From Methanococcus voltae (GTDB lineage Archaea > AGJL01 > Methanococci > Methanococcales > Methanococcaceae), in the NCBI RefSeq assembly GCF_024807655.1, contig NZ_JANUCR010000003.1:186001-250000 (forward strand): a DNA stretch of 64,000 bases, written 5' to 3'. Numbering within the stretch: the stretch's first letter is position 1; every line of letters begins with the position of its first letter. Shown here one piece after another: positions 29,922 through 39,241 of the stretch. The notes below the pieces were generated by a model, which saw only the letters and a program-made list of their open reading frames with translations, did no database searches and had not been told where the DNA came from. The position numbers and the translations under genes are program-made.

Positions 29922-30620
29922 TTATTCTATTTTTAAAATTTTTAAAATATTACTTAAATCTTTTTCGTCAATACAATAATCTGCCCTATCTTTTAATATA
30001 GGTTTTGCACAGAATGCAATCCCCAAACCTGCAATATTAAACATACTGATGTCATTTGCACCATCGCCAACTACTACGGTATCTTTTAAATCAATATTTT
30101 CTTTTTCAGCGATTTTCGTTAAGATTTCTCCTTTAGCAAGTTTGCTTGAAACATTTTTTATAACTTCTCCAGTGAGTTTTCCATCTTTATATACTAATTC
30201 ATTTGCAAATTGATAATCTAAATTTAATACATCCTTAATTCTTTCTGTTGCAAATGTAAAACCGCCACTTACAACACCTGTAATATATCCATTTTCCTTT
30301 AATTTAAAAAGTGTTTCTTTTGCCCCATTCATTAATTGAATACTTTCTAAAAATTCCAAAATTTGTTTTTCAGATAATCCTTTTAATAATTGCACTCTTT
30401 TTTCAAGAGCTTGCTCAAATTCTAATTTGCCATCCATTGCATCTTTTGTAATTTGTTCGACTTCTTTTTCAACGTTATTAAGTCTTCCCAATTCATCAAT
30501 TACTTCACAATCGATTAATGTGCTGTCTAAATCAAATAAAATTATTTTTCTCTTACTACAGGGTTTTTTTTCATCTTTTGTATTATCGTTTATATTTTTT
30601 TCTTGCTTGTTATCATTCAT
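29922..30620 (-). CDS. serB: Phosphoserine phosphatase
   Basis: The HAD-superfamily enzyme carries out the last step of serine synthesis. Motif I is ILFDLDSTLID with nucleophile Asp30 and Asp32 (numbered from the ATG at 30620). Further motifs are TGVVSGGFTFATERI and VVVGDGANDISMFNIAGLGIAFCAK. A short hydrophilic leader (NDNKQEKNINDNTKDEKKP) precedes the catalytic domain. A GTG at 30629 is part of the CGGTGA ribosome binding site, so the ATG nine bases later is the better start. It is convergent with the chorismate-lyase-like gene. Confidence 0.93.
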   Translation of the reverse strand: MNDNKQEKNINDNTKDEKKPCSKRKIILFDLDSTLIDCEVIDELGRLNNVEKEVEQITKDAMDGKLEFEQALEKRVQLLKGLSEKQILEFLESIQLMNGAKETLFKLKENGYITGVVSGGFTFATERIKDVLNLDYQFANELVYKDGKLTGEVIKNVSSKLAKGEILTKIAEKENIDLKDTVVVGDGANDISMFNIAGLGIAFCAKPILKDRADYCIDEKDLSNILKILKIE

Positions 30621-30880
30621 TAAATTCACCGAAGTTATTAATTATTAAAAAATATGGTTGATATATGCGTTAACATATGCGTTAATGTTTAAGATAATAG
30701 TTATTTTCTCTATCTATTAATAGCATATATCGATTAGAGGATTTAATTATTTAAATTTTATCTAAAACCATCTAAATATTTATATAGTTTTCAAAGATAT
30801 GTAAATTAAAGTAAATTAAATTAAAATCAAAACAAATAATTTAATTAAAATAGATAATATATGTACTATATTGTGATAAA

Positions 30881-31720
30881 ATGGATAATGTTGAAAAATA
30901 TGATAAAAAATTTGATATTAAAAATTATGTTTTAATTTCCTCGAAACAAGACCCTGCGAGCCAGAATTTAAAAGAAGAAATGGAAAAAAAAGGCTATAAA
31001 ATTTTTGAAATTGATGAAAGAACGACGAGAACAGATAAAACCATATATCCTAAAGCAGAATGCTACATTTTTTTATCAAAACACGCCAGTGCGACAGGCA
31101 AGCCGACACTTACCGTACATACACAAGGAAATCTTACGGAAGACAATTCACACGGTGGAAATCCTGAAGAAATACCTTATTGTATGCCCGAGTTAAACAC
31201 GATTCTCTTGCAAAAAATAAATGACTATAATAACGAATATAATAAAGAATATAATAAAGAATACGTCGAAAACAAAGCTGATGAAAAAATAACCTTTGAA
31301 GTTAGCTTCGAAGTACTACATCACGGCCCTACGGATTTAGATGCGCCTTGTGTATTCGTAGAAATAGGTAGTACTGAAGAACAATGGCAAATGAAAGACC
31401 CTGCAAGAATAATTGCTAATGCACTTGATGATACATTGAATATTTTATTAAAAAACGAACAAAAACCATTAAAAAAAGCAATTGGACTTGGAGGTGGTCA
31501 TTATAGCCCAAAATTCACAAAATTAGCTTTAAAAGATGAATATTATTTGGGTTATTTAGTACCAAAACACGCCAAGTTGTCAAAAAATATGTTTATGCAA
31601 CTTTTAACAAAACAACCTGTAGATGTTGTTTTAATCGACTGGAAAGGATTATATGGTGAAGATAAACGTAGATATATCCAATGGCTCGAAGACTTAGGTA
31701 TTGAATGGTTAAGAATTTAA
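30881..31720 (+). CDS. dtdA: D-aminoacyl-tRNA deacylase (archaeal/plant DTD2 type)
   Basis: The 279-residue protein is of the DtdA/GEK1 family, which hydrolyses D-amino acids mischarged on tRNA. Typical motifs are ECYIFLSKHASATGKPTLTVHTQGN, FEVLHHGPTDLDAPCVFVEIGSTEEQW, and IGLGGGHYSPKFTKLAL. A low-complexity NEYNKEYNKEY insertion lies near residue 115. GTGAT is the ribosome binding site. Confidence 0.94.
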   Translation: MDNVEKYDKKFDIKNYVLISSKQDPASQNLKEEMEKKGYKIFEIDERTTRTDKTIYPKAECYIFLSKHASATGKPTLTVHTQGNLTEDNSHGGNPEEIPYCMPELNTILLQKINDYNNEYNKEYNKEYVENKADEKITFEVSFEVLHHGPTDLDAPCVFVEIGSTEEQWQMKDPARIIANALDDTLNILLKNEQKPLKKAIGLGGGHYSPKFTKLALKDEYYLGYLVPKHAKLSKNMFMQLLTKQPVDVVLIDWKGLYGEDKRRYIQWLEDLGIEWLRI

Positions 31721-31755
31721 AAAAGAATATTTATTTTTATTTTATTTTATTATTT

Positions 31756-34125
31756 TTAATATCTCCTAAAATGATTAAAAATTTTCCTTAAATTCCTAAA
31801 TGCGTGATATCTCAAAATTCTACGATTTTTAGGTTTTTTCACAACAATTACCGATGACAAACCTACTGCAAAACTTATTACTGTTAGTATCATATATAGA
31901 ACTACTGAATTAGGCGATATTACTTCAATTTTCTTTGTAATTTCATATTCTTTTACTTCAGGTATTTTATTTACTTTAAAAGTCATTTCTTGATTGCCTA
32001 AATTGATATCCCTGTAATTTGAACTACTACTTAATGAAGATATGACCCCTTCGAGTGATTTTTCCACAAAATTCCACTCGTAATATTGCAAATAAAATTC
32101 TTCATCTTGTGTTTTAGAACTCGGATAATATCTAACATCAAATTTCAAATCAAATGGCTTATTTGACGAAGACGTAATAATCATTGTAAGATTTCTTGAT
32201 TCATTTGCCGGAATCATCACTTCTTTACTACTTTTAGTAATTGCACTATTTTCTATTACTTTGTATGCAGAAGGGTTTTTAAATGATACAAAAGCACTTA
32301 CATCTGCACACAACGGATTATATAGCTCAAAAGTTGCTAAATAAGTGATATTTGTATTTTCGCTATTATTATCATTAATATTGTCATTACTGTTAGTATT
32401 ATTATTATTATTATTATCTGCAAGTGCAAAGGAGTTATTCACCTTTTCGATTGTGTAATTTAAAACGTTATATTCTTTTAAAACTAAATAACCTTGCATA
32501 TTTCCTGTTGCGTTTAATTTATCTTCTACGGTGCAAGATACAGAATACTGACCGTAATCATACCTGTGAGAAGGTTCTTCCGTAGTAGATTCCTCATCAT
32601 CTCCAAATTTCCACTCATAGTCTAAATCGTCTATGTCATCATCAGGGTCATAGGGGAATGGAAGAAATGAGACATAGTTATTATCTGAAATTACATACCC
32701 TGCTGAAATAGTAGGTGCTACATTCGCATCTTTTTCAAATATATTAATGGTAATATCCTCTAAATCAACATTGACTACCGATTCATTATTAGATACGCTG
32801 AAATTTCCCAAAATTAATGGCGCACTTGAATTTTGATTGCTTGCAGGCGTTAATCTAAATTCTAAAACGGAATAATCATCTTCTTCAATTCCCTTCTCTA
32901 ATGTAATATTATAAATTAAATAACTCTCATTTATCTCTAATTTTGAATAATTTACTTTTTCATAAACTTCAGAAAATTGAGATATTTTAAATTCATCTGC
33001 GGAGAATTTATTTTCATCTACGTAGATATAACCGGAAAACTTAGTTAAGTTATTGTCTTCCATATTATATGCCTTAAGCCTAAATTTTTCGTATTGACAA
33101 AATGTTAAGTCTGTAGATGATACAGCCGTTGAAGAACTGGCTGGAACTACTGCAAAGTACGGTTTATCATCTACTATTACGCCTCCTGCGTACGAAACTG
33201 ATTTATTACCTATTGGAGTGTTTCCCACGCTTACATTGTAGGTTATCACACTTTTTAGGTCATCTATTGGATTATTTAATTTTAAAGGTATTGATATAAT
33301 TTCACTATAAGTATAACTTTTATCATATTCATCATCAGAAGTATTTTTTAAAGAAATAAGAAATGAATTTTTTGAATTATCGATAATATAATAATTATAC
33401 TGAGAATTTGCAACTTTAATATCATAATTACCGATTATTTCAACATTATCATTCCCATCGTTGTTAAAATTAAAACTACCGGATATATTACCCAAATTTG
33501 GATTAGATGCATCAATGCCATAAATTTTTAAAACGGCTTCGTTATCTACGTTGGGTGTTGCCTTGTTTATAATTAATTCGGCTTTCATACCTTCTGAAAC
33601 TGATATATTGGCTTTATTAATAACAGGAGTTATTGAAACACCAGTATTATCTGAAAACTCATAATTTCGAGGAACTATTGACGTATTACCGCCTTTTAAA
33701 ACTTTAAATGATAACGTTGCAATTTTATAATAACCTTCAGGTGCAGTACTTGGGTCAAACCACAACATAGTTATTAATGACGATGAAACCTCTGCACGTT
33801 TACTTGATGCAGTATCTGCAATCGTACCAAGTTCTATATCAGTTAATTCCAACATAGCAGTATCATAATTAAATTTTGACTGTATAGCAGATACTTTTGG
33901 AGTATTACCCCATAAAGTTAATTCAAAGGAGTCCCCTACTCCCGCTGATTTAACTGTGGGGCTTAAAGTCATTGAATAATTTGTATTCGCATTTTCGTTG
34001 AGTGCAAATGTATTTGGGATAGCAATTAACATAATAAATAAAAAAATTGCAAATAATAATTTAGAATTTAATTTTAGATTTTTACTTAAATTTGTATTTT
34101 TACTTAAATTTTTATCTATTTTCAT
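31756..34125 (-). CDS. Large surface protein with signal peptide, cohesin-like and PKD domains, C-terminal anchor
   Basis: From the ATG at 34125 the protein has 789 residues. A signal peptide (LNSKLLFAIFLFIMLIAIPNTFA) precedes a cohesin-like domain (VGDSFELTLWGNTPKVSAIQSKFNYDTAMLELTDIEL). A middle region of beta-rich repeats is followed by a PKD domain (DPDDDIDDLDYEWKFGDDEE... SHRYDYGQYSVSCTVED), an Asn-rich stretch, then a membrane helix (VVLYMILTVISFAVGLSSVIVV) and a very basic cytoplasmic tail. It should sit on the cell surface. GGGGGTAA upstream of this ATG supports the start; the previous gene's stop is one base away, so translation is coupled. Confidence 0.8.
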   Translation of the reverse strand: MKIDKNLSKNTNLSKNLKLNSKLLFAIFLFIMLIAIPNTFALNENANTNYSMTLSPTVKSAGVGDSFELTLWGNTPKVSAIQSKFNYDTAMLELTDIELGTIADTASSKRAEVSSSLITMLWFDPSTAPEGYYKIATLSFKVLKGGNTSIVPRNYEFSDNTGVSITPVINKANISVSEGMKAELIINKATPNVDNEAVLKIYGIDASNPNLGNISGSFNFNNDGNDNVEIIGNYDIKVANSQYNYYIIDNSKNSFLISLKNTSDDEYDKSYTYSEIISIPLKLNNPIDDLKSVITYNVSVGNTPIGNKSVSYAGGVIVDDKPYFAVVPASSSTAVSSTDLTFCQYEKFRLKAYNMEDNNLTKFSGYIYVDENKFSADEFKISQFSEVYEKVNYSKLEINESYLIYNITLEKGIEEDDYSVLEFRLTPASNQNSSAPLILGNFSVSNNESVVNVDLEDITINIFEKDANVAPTISAGYVISDNNYVSFLPFPYDPDDDIDDLDYEWKFGDDEESTTEEPSHRYDYGQYSVSCTVEDKLNATGNMQGYLVLKEYNVLNYTIEKVNNSFALADNNNNNNTNSNDNINDNNSENTNITYLATFELYNPLCADVSAFVSFKNPSAYKVIENSAITKSSKEVMIPANESRNLTMIITSSSNKPFDLKFDVRYYPSSKTQDEEFYLQYYEWNFVEKSLEGVISSLSSSSNYRDINLGNQEMTFKVNKIPEVKEYEITKKIEVISPNSVVLYMILTVISFAVGLSSVIVVKKPKNRRILRYHAFRNLRKIFNHFRRY

Positions 34126-34126
34126 A

Positions 34127-35041
34127 TTATTTACCCCCAAAACGTGAGAATAAACCGAAAGCTACCCCTGAAATTAAACCCATTCCTATTGCTAAAAATA
34201 CTAATTTAATATCAAAAACTGTCTCCGTATCTACATTTACACTTATTTTGGGTTCTATTTGTGAAACATTAATTTCCTGCACATGAACCACAGTTTCGCC
34301 TTGATTTACACGAATATTCAAACTTGAAGAGTCGGCCATATCTGTATTTTGGCTTGATTCATCTACTTTTTCAGTAGTTTTTGTTTCTCCGGTGTAATTA
34401 GCTTCTTTTTTAATATCCAACTTTAAATCATAATAGTTTATAGAAGGATAACGCCCTGCAATTTCTACTTTTTCTATATCTTTGTAATAGGGGTTATTTC
34501 CATTATAAGACAATCCATAGTTAGATGTTATGTCCCCGCCCATAGTTAATTCGGTTTCCCCAGCTTTTATTGGCGTATAAATAATTGTACCTAAAATGAA
34601 GTCTTTTTCAACAACATCTTCAAATGAAATCGATAAATCAAGTTTTCCATCTTCCATTTTATAACGCTTAAGTTTTGTGTCTTTAAAATCTTCACTCCAA
34701 TTAAAACTTACAGGTTTTAAATATTCTTCAGAGTAGTTCATTAACACATCTAAACCTTTACAACCGCCGTCCTTTTCATCAGAACGTTCAGAATAACCTA
34801 AATTAGTGGGAATGTTTTCCACAACCACGTCAAGAACTATATTAGTACCATCGTACTCTAATTCTTCACGATATTTTGTTTTATCGTGTTCTATTAATTT
34901 AACTCGCAAATTGTCCTTTTCATCGTCATCACTGGATGCGGGGGCAATATTACAAGTAGCTAAAAAAAATACCAACAATATACATAATATGAAATATTTA
35001 TTTTTTCCATTAATGCCATAGTTTTTAAGATTTAATTTCAT
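34127..35041 (-). CDS. Secreted, membrane-anchored cohesin-like surface protein
   Basis: The protein has 304 residues from the ATG at 35041 (GGATGG nearby). A signal segment (YFILCILLVFFLATCNIAPASS, with a Cys that could suggest a lipoprotein-like site) leads into one cohesin-like, beta-rich domain (DGTNIVLDVVVENIPTNLGYSE; KDFILGTIIYTPIKAGETELTM). A linker rich in Ser/Thr/Glu (TGETKTTEKVDESSQNTD) follows, then a C-terminal membrane helix (VFDIKLVFLAIGMGLISGVAFGLF) and a basic end. It stands between two similar genes, 110 bases after the first and one base before the next. Confidence 0.75.
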   Translation of the reverse strand: MKLNLKNYGINGKNKYFILCILLVFFLATCNIAPASSDDDEKDNLRVKLIEHDKTKYREELEYDGTNIVLDVVVENIPTNLGYSERSDEKDGGCKGLDVLMNYSEEYLKPVSFNWSEDFKDTKLKRYKMEDGKLDLSISFEDVVEKDFILGTIIYTPIKAGETELTMGGDITSNYGLSYNGNNPYYKDIEKVEIAGRYPSINYYDLKLDIKKEANYTGETKTTEKVDESSQNTDMADSSSLNIRVNQGETVVHVQEINVSQIEPKISVNVDTETVFDIKLVFLAIGMGLISGVAFGLFSRFGGK

Positions 35042-35151
35042 AGTAAACCATCCAATATCAAAAATAATCAAAAATATAAACAATACAACAATTAAAAAGG
35101 TAAAGAAAGTTATTGAAAGTTATTAAATGTTATTTAATCGTTATTTAATCG

Positions 35152-35724
35152 TTATTTAAAAATACTTAATATCATATCAATTAATGAATCAATAAAACCT
35201 TTATCACTGGTTTCTTCCCCTTTAACATTTATTTCACTCTTTAAATATTCTGTAGGGGTTGAATCACCCTTACTATTGGAATATTCATACTTTAAAAGTG
35301 AATAATAATCCCCTGGGGCATTTGCTTTGACTTTAACAATATACAAATCTGCACTTTTATCTATTGTTCCATCAAAAACTACAAATGAATTTATTATGAT
35401 ATTATTATTTGTTTTTAATTTATAGAATTGTTCGGTTGCCAATTCTTTTAAGTGGTCATTTCCGGTGAGGGATATTATTTCTAAACTGCCTGGAAGTTCT
35501 AAACTTGTTTCAACGCCTGCTAAATCATCAATACTTTGGTCATACTTAACAGTTATCTCGAATGTTTGTCCAACGCTTATATTGGTCAAATCGGTGCTTG
35601 GAATTACTTCTACATTAAAATTAGAATTTTGAGAATCTTCCGGAGTTTCTGCAGATACTACGGACATTCCAAGTCCTAATAATAAAATTAAGCCCATAAT
35701 TAAGCTTATTTTTATATTTTTCAT
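35152..35724 (-). CDS. Small secreted cohesin-like protein
   Basis: The 190-residue protein starts at the ATG at 35724 behind a strong GGAGGT site. A classical signal peptide (MKNIKISLIMGLILLLGLGMSVVSAE) precedes a single cohesin-type domain (STDLTNISVGQTFEITVKYDQSIDDLAGVETSLELPGSLEIISLTGND; KVKANAPGDYYSLLKYEY). The C-terminus is a short amphipathic helix (SLIDMILSIFK) and not a clear anchor. It is the first gene of a three-gene set encoding surface proteins of the same fold with increasing size. Confidence 0.72.
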   Translation of the reverse strand: MKNIKISLIMGLILLLGLGMSVVSAETPEDSQNSNFNVEVIPSTDLTNISVGQTFEITVKYDQSIDDLAGVETSLELPGSLEIISLTGNDHLKELATEQFYKLKTNNNIIINSFVVFDGTIDKSADLYIVKVKANAPGDYYSLLKYEYSNSKGDSTPTEYLKSEINVKGEETSDKGFIDSLIDMILSIFK

Positions 35725-35874
35725 AGTGATACCTCCCATTTTTGGGTAATGTGCTTAAAAAATATAGGTGTATGTATATAATAAGCATATATAAAGTTAA
35801 TTTTAACGAATATAAAGTAAGCTATAACAAATTATGATATTATTGTATATTATAATATATATAACTTTACTATA

Positions 35875-35965
35875 ATTAAAATAAAGTAGAATAAAATAAA
35901 AAAATAGAAAGATAAAAATAAAAATATTAAAAAATATAAGAATAAAATAAAAAAATAAAATAATA
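35875..35965 (-). terminator. T-rich tract after mcm
   Basis: On the minus strand this stretch just after the mcm stop is a succession of T-runs broken by single A, C or G bases. Archaeal transcription ends at such oligo-T sequences. No hairpin is needed or seen. Confidence 0.4.
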
Positions 35966-35974
35966 TATAAAATT

Positions 35975-38125
35975 TTAAGTAAGTCGGTATTTGCCAAATT
36001 TAGGCGAGAATACTTCTGCATTCTTAGCTAATTTTTCCAACAAGTCTTCGACTTCAACTTCTTTTATATGGCACTCTTCCGCCCTATTAATAATATCATC
36101 TTTATTAGCAAGTTTAGTCTCGCTTAATGCAGATAATTCTCGGATAATTTCCATCACTACGTTCATTTTATCCATTTTTGACTTTGGAATCTTACCCATA
36201 CCTTTATCAATATCAAAAGTACCGGTTTCTGGGTCAAAAGCTACCTGTCGTAAACATTCGTCAATTATGTCAATAGCCACTTTCGTGTCTTTTTCGTTTA
36301 CTTTATCAGATAATCTTGCCTTTGCGTGCATTTCGGATATCCTAACGACTGCTTCGAGCTGTCTCGCAGTTATCGGTATAGGATTGTTTCCCTCACCGTG
36401 CTTACGCATGTCCACATAGAAATCTTTAATCATTTTCATAGAATTTTTATTCAAATTAGGCGTCTTTATAAGTTTTGAATCAGTTTCTCGCAAATATAAG
36501 TTTTTATTGTCTTCCATATAAGCGCAAGTCCTTGCAAAGATGATATAATTCTTTAAAAGCTCGTCATCAACCGTTATACCGCCAATATTTAAATCTGCCA
36601 ACACATCGTACTGTTTAGTAGCACTTTCATAGTGAGTACTTAAAATGTGGTCTGCAATCTCTGCATCCCTCTTTCTGTCAGGGTTGTCCTTCAATGGGAA
36701 AATTAAATCAAATCTACTTAATAAAGGTTGGGGCATATTTAATTGTTCCACTACGCCTAAATTTCTGTCAAATCTACCATATTTAGGGTTGCAAGCTGCA
36801 AGAACGGCACATTTTGCAGGTAATTTAACATTTATACCCCCTTTGTTAATATGTATAGTTTGGCTTTCCATAGCTTCTAATATAAACTTCATAACGTTTT
36901 TATCAACTGTTAACTCATCAATACAAGCTGTACCTTGGTTTGCTTTAACAAAAACCCCTGGTTTAACTACCCAACCATCACCTATTTCCGTAGCTTCCCT
37001 TACTACGTTAGCAGTTAAACCTCCCCCTGTAGCCGTAGTAACAGAGGCATAACCATTTTGAGGGAATAATCTTGCGATTCTTCTTAACATTGTAGATTTA
37101 CCGATACCCGGGTCGGTAATTAATAAAATGTGGCTATCATTTCTTAATTCTGAACCGTCAGGTAGGTACTTAATACATCCTTTCACTTGTTGCAATAAAA
37201 TTGCCTTTTTTACTAAATCGTGCCCTTTAATTTGAGGTATAAGGAATTTTGAAAGAATATCTATGATATTTTTATTTTTGCCGAGTTCCTTAAGCAAATC
37301 TACTTTTTCGCCATCTCTTAAAAGGTCCTTAACTTCTATTTTTTGGAAATTTTCACTTAAATTTACGTGATTACTCCTCGTATAAATCTCATAAACTGGC
37401 ATATTAGGACGAGATTGTTTTTTCATCACCGTTCCCACTACGTCAACCCTACCCGAGTAAATTCCGTTTGAATTTTCCAAAAAAGTCCTTATGCTCCTTG
37501 GTGGGTCGTCAGGATTTTTCATTAAATCGATTGGTTGCTGTATCTCTAACTCTTGGATATTTGCATAAGTTGAATTTTCCTGGTCGAGTCTCATTTCAGT
37601 TCCGCAGTTTTGATTTCTACAGTACATCTTTAAAGGCGTAAAATAATCACGAACTGTTTTATACTGGATATTTCCACAACTTGCACATACAAAACAAGCT
37701 CTTTTTAATAAAGCGCATACTTTAGCTGCTTTTATAATATTGCCCTCAAATTTAACCAAATTATTAATTTCGGAGGATGTAATTTCATCTATCTTTCTAT
37801 CGCAACCGATTGGATTTTTGAATGCAATTTGTATTTTTTCGAGTTCTTTCTCTACTTTTTTAGAGTTATCTATAGGGAAAAGCTCTAAATAAGCCTCTTT
37901 AAAGATTTGAAAAATGGTATCTTCGGATAATTTTGGATTTTCGTATATATGGTCTGTAATGTCGCAGGCTTCTATATTTTCGTGTAAAAATTTTTTAATA
38001 TCAAATTCAAAAACGTTATCACGAACCGTATTTATCGCTAATTCGTCCTTTATGAATTTTTTAATTTTTGAACCGTACGTATTTACGAAATATTCTTCAT
38101 CAAAGTCTAATTCAAGGTTATACAT
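35975..38125 (-). CDS. mcm: Replicative DNA helicase MCM
   Basis: The 716-residue protein is an MCM AAA+ helicase. The N-terminal part contains a zinc ribbon (CASCGNIQ... CRNQNCG). Then come Walker A (LLITDPGIGKSTML), Walker B (GTACIDELTV), sensor 1 (AACNPKYGR) and the arginine finger (LLSRFDLIFPLKDN), and a C-terminal winged helix (LSETKLANKDDIINRAEEC). It unwinds DNA at replication forks as a hexamer. Methanococcus genomes usually hold several mcm copies, some from mobile elements, so whether this is the main one is open. No origin repeats or cdc6 are close by. Confidence 0.95.
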   Translation of the reverse strand: MYNLELDFDEEYFVNTYGSKIKKFIKDELAINTVRDNVFEFDIKKFLHENIEACDITDHIYENPKLSEDTIFQIFKEAYLELFPIDNSKKVEKELEKIQIAFKNPIGCDRKIDEITSSEINNLVKFEGNIIKAAKVCALLKRACFVCASCGNIQYKTVRDYFTPLKMYCRNQNCGTEMRLDQENSTYANIQELEIQQPIDLMKNPDDPPRSIRTFLENSNGIYSGRVDVVGTVMKKQSRPNMPVYEIYTRSNHVNLSENFQKIEVKDLLRDGEKVDLLKELGKNKNIIDILSKFLIPQIKGHDLVKKAILLQQVKGCIKYLPDGSELRNDSHILLITDPGIGKSTMLRRIARLFPQNGYASVTTATGGGLTANVVREATEIGDGWVVKPGVFVKANQGTACIDELTVDKNVMKFILEAMESQTIHINKGGINVKLPAKCAVLAACNPKYGRFDRNLGVVEQLNMPQPLLSRFDLIFPLKDNPDRKRDAEIADHILSTHYESATKQYDVLADLNIGGITVDDELLKNYIIFARTCAYMEDNKNLYLRETDSKLIKTPNLNKNSMKMIKDFYVDMRKHGEGNNPIPITARQLEAVVRISEMHAKARLSDKVNEKDTKVAIDIIDECLRQVAFDPETGTFDIDKGMGKIPKSKMDKMNVVMEIIRELSALSETKLANKDDIINRAEECHIKEVEVEDLLEKLAKNAEVFSPKFGKYRLT

Positions 38126-38220
38126 ATTATTATCCCTACAATGAGATGTTTTTAAATTAAAATATGAGAATTATTAAGTATATTTTCTATATTTTTATTT
38201 CTTTTTTTTAATTATTATTT

Positions 38221-38330
38221 TATTTTATTCTTATTTTATTCTTATTTTATTCTTATTTTATTCTTATTTTATTCTTATTTTATTCTTATTTTATTCTTAT
38301 TTTATTCTTATTTTATTCTTATTATTATTA
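38221..38330. repeat. 11-bp tandem repeat (tattttattct), about 9-10 copies
   Basis: The unit tattttattct is repeated almost perfectly from 38221 to about 38320 in the short spacer between mcm and the preceding gene. Copies are identical, so it is a recent slippage-type minisatellite. It may vary between strains and could alter spacing of the mcm promoter, which lies on its far side. Confidence 0.9.
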
Positions 38331-38371
38331 CTATTGTTTATTTCTTAGTTTTATGATTCTTTCTTTAATCT

Positions 38372-38887
38372 TTAATTCAATAATTCACTTTCAAATTCAC
38401 AGTTTCTAAGTCTTTGGATAATTTTAGTTAATTCGGGGTTTACCGTAATTTTTACATCTTTTTTTTGCGGAAAACCAAATGCTATTTTTTCAAATAAGCA
38501 AGCTGTTTCAGGCATTTTCATAAGAACGTTATGTGCACATATTTTTGATATACGGGTGCTTAGTAAATCGTCTAAATGATTTATACAAGCGATAGTGGCC
38601 ATATCTTGATTTGATATTAAAGTTCCCGAACTTTCAGAATTTAAGAAAGATATTCCAACCAGTATTTCCTCAAGATTTAAATAGGTCAAATCAGGATTTC
38701 TTCTCTGGTCTTTGAGTATATCAAACAAAGTTATTGCCAAATCTTGAATACTTGACCAAGGTAAGTCAAAATTTACATTTTTGGCTTTTATATCTTCTTT
38801 TGTGATTTGCCAGAGTGGAACCTTTGTTTCTCCTTTGTAAACCTCGTATTCCGTACATTTTAAAAATAATAACGAATAAGCATCCAA
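38372..38887 (-). CDS. Unrecognised 171-residue protein upstream of mcm
   Basis: I do not recognise a family. The protein is soluble, with no membrane segment, and mostly helical by composition (WSSIQDLAITLFDILKDQRRNPDLTYLNLEEILVGISFL; NPELTKIIQRLRNCEFES). The real-gene evidence is a good GAGGATGAT ribosome binding site before the ATG, a full frame of normal codon use, and no overlap. It is on the same strand as mcm, separated by the 11-bp repeat array, so a replication-linked role is possible but unproven. Confidence 0.6.
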   Translation of the reverse strand: MDAYSLLFLKCTEYEVYKGETKVPLWQITKEDIKAKNVNFDLPWSSIQDLAITLFDILKDQRRNPDLTYLNLEEILVGISFLNSESSGTLISNQDMATIACINHLDDLLSTRISKICAHNVLMKMPETACLFEKIAFGFPQKKDVKITVNPELTKIIQRLRNCEFESELLN

Positions 38888-39241
38888 AATATCATCCTCA
38901 AGTTTATGTCTTATTATTATGTCATACTATTGTTTCTTAATCTTACGTATGATTTTTATTGTAAATTAAATATGGGTAAAAATAATATATAAACATTATA
39001 TACTAAAATTAATCGTAGTACTTACTAATTAATTTATAATATTACAGTATTGTATAATTATAAAAATTATCGTAATTATCGTAATTATCGTAATTATAAT
39101 AATTATAATAATTATAATAATCGTAGGATTTAAATATCTAATTAAGTTATTATAATATGTTAAATTCTTGATAAAAGAAATAACACTAATAATACTAAAA
39201 ATACCAAAATAAAATTAAAAAAAATACTTGTGAGGAAAATT
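38888..39241. other. Divergent spacer before argD
   Basis: No gene was seen. A 9-bp repeat (aattatcgt three times, then aattataat three times) covers about 39064-39125. Confidence 0.5.
39064..39125. repeat. 9-bp tandem repeats upstream of argD
   Basis: aattatcgt is repeated three times, then aattataat three times, before the pattern decays. It sits about 120-180 bases before the argD start. Simple slippage repeat, with no other role seen. Confidence 0.7.

Noticed and set aside
38221-38330. CRISPR array
   Set aside because: Direct 11-bp units with no unique spacers; no leader or cas genes. It is a minisatellite.
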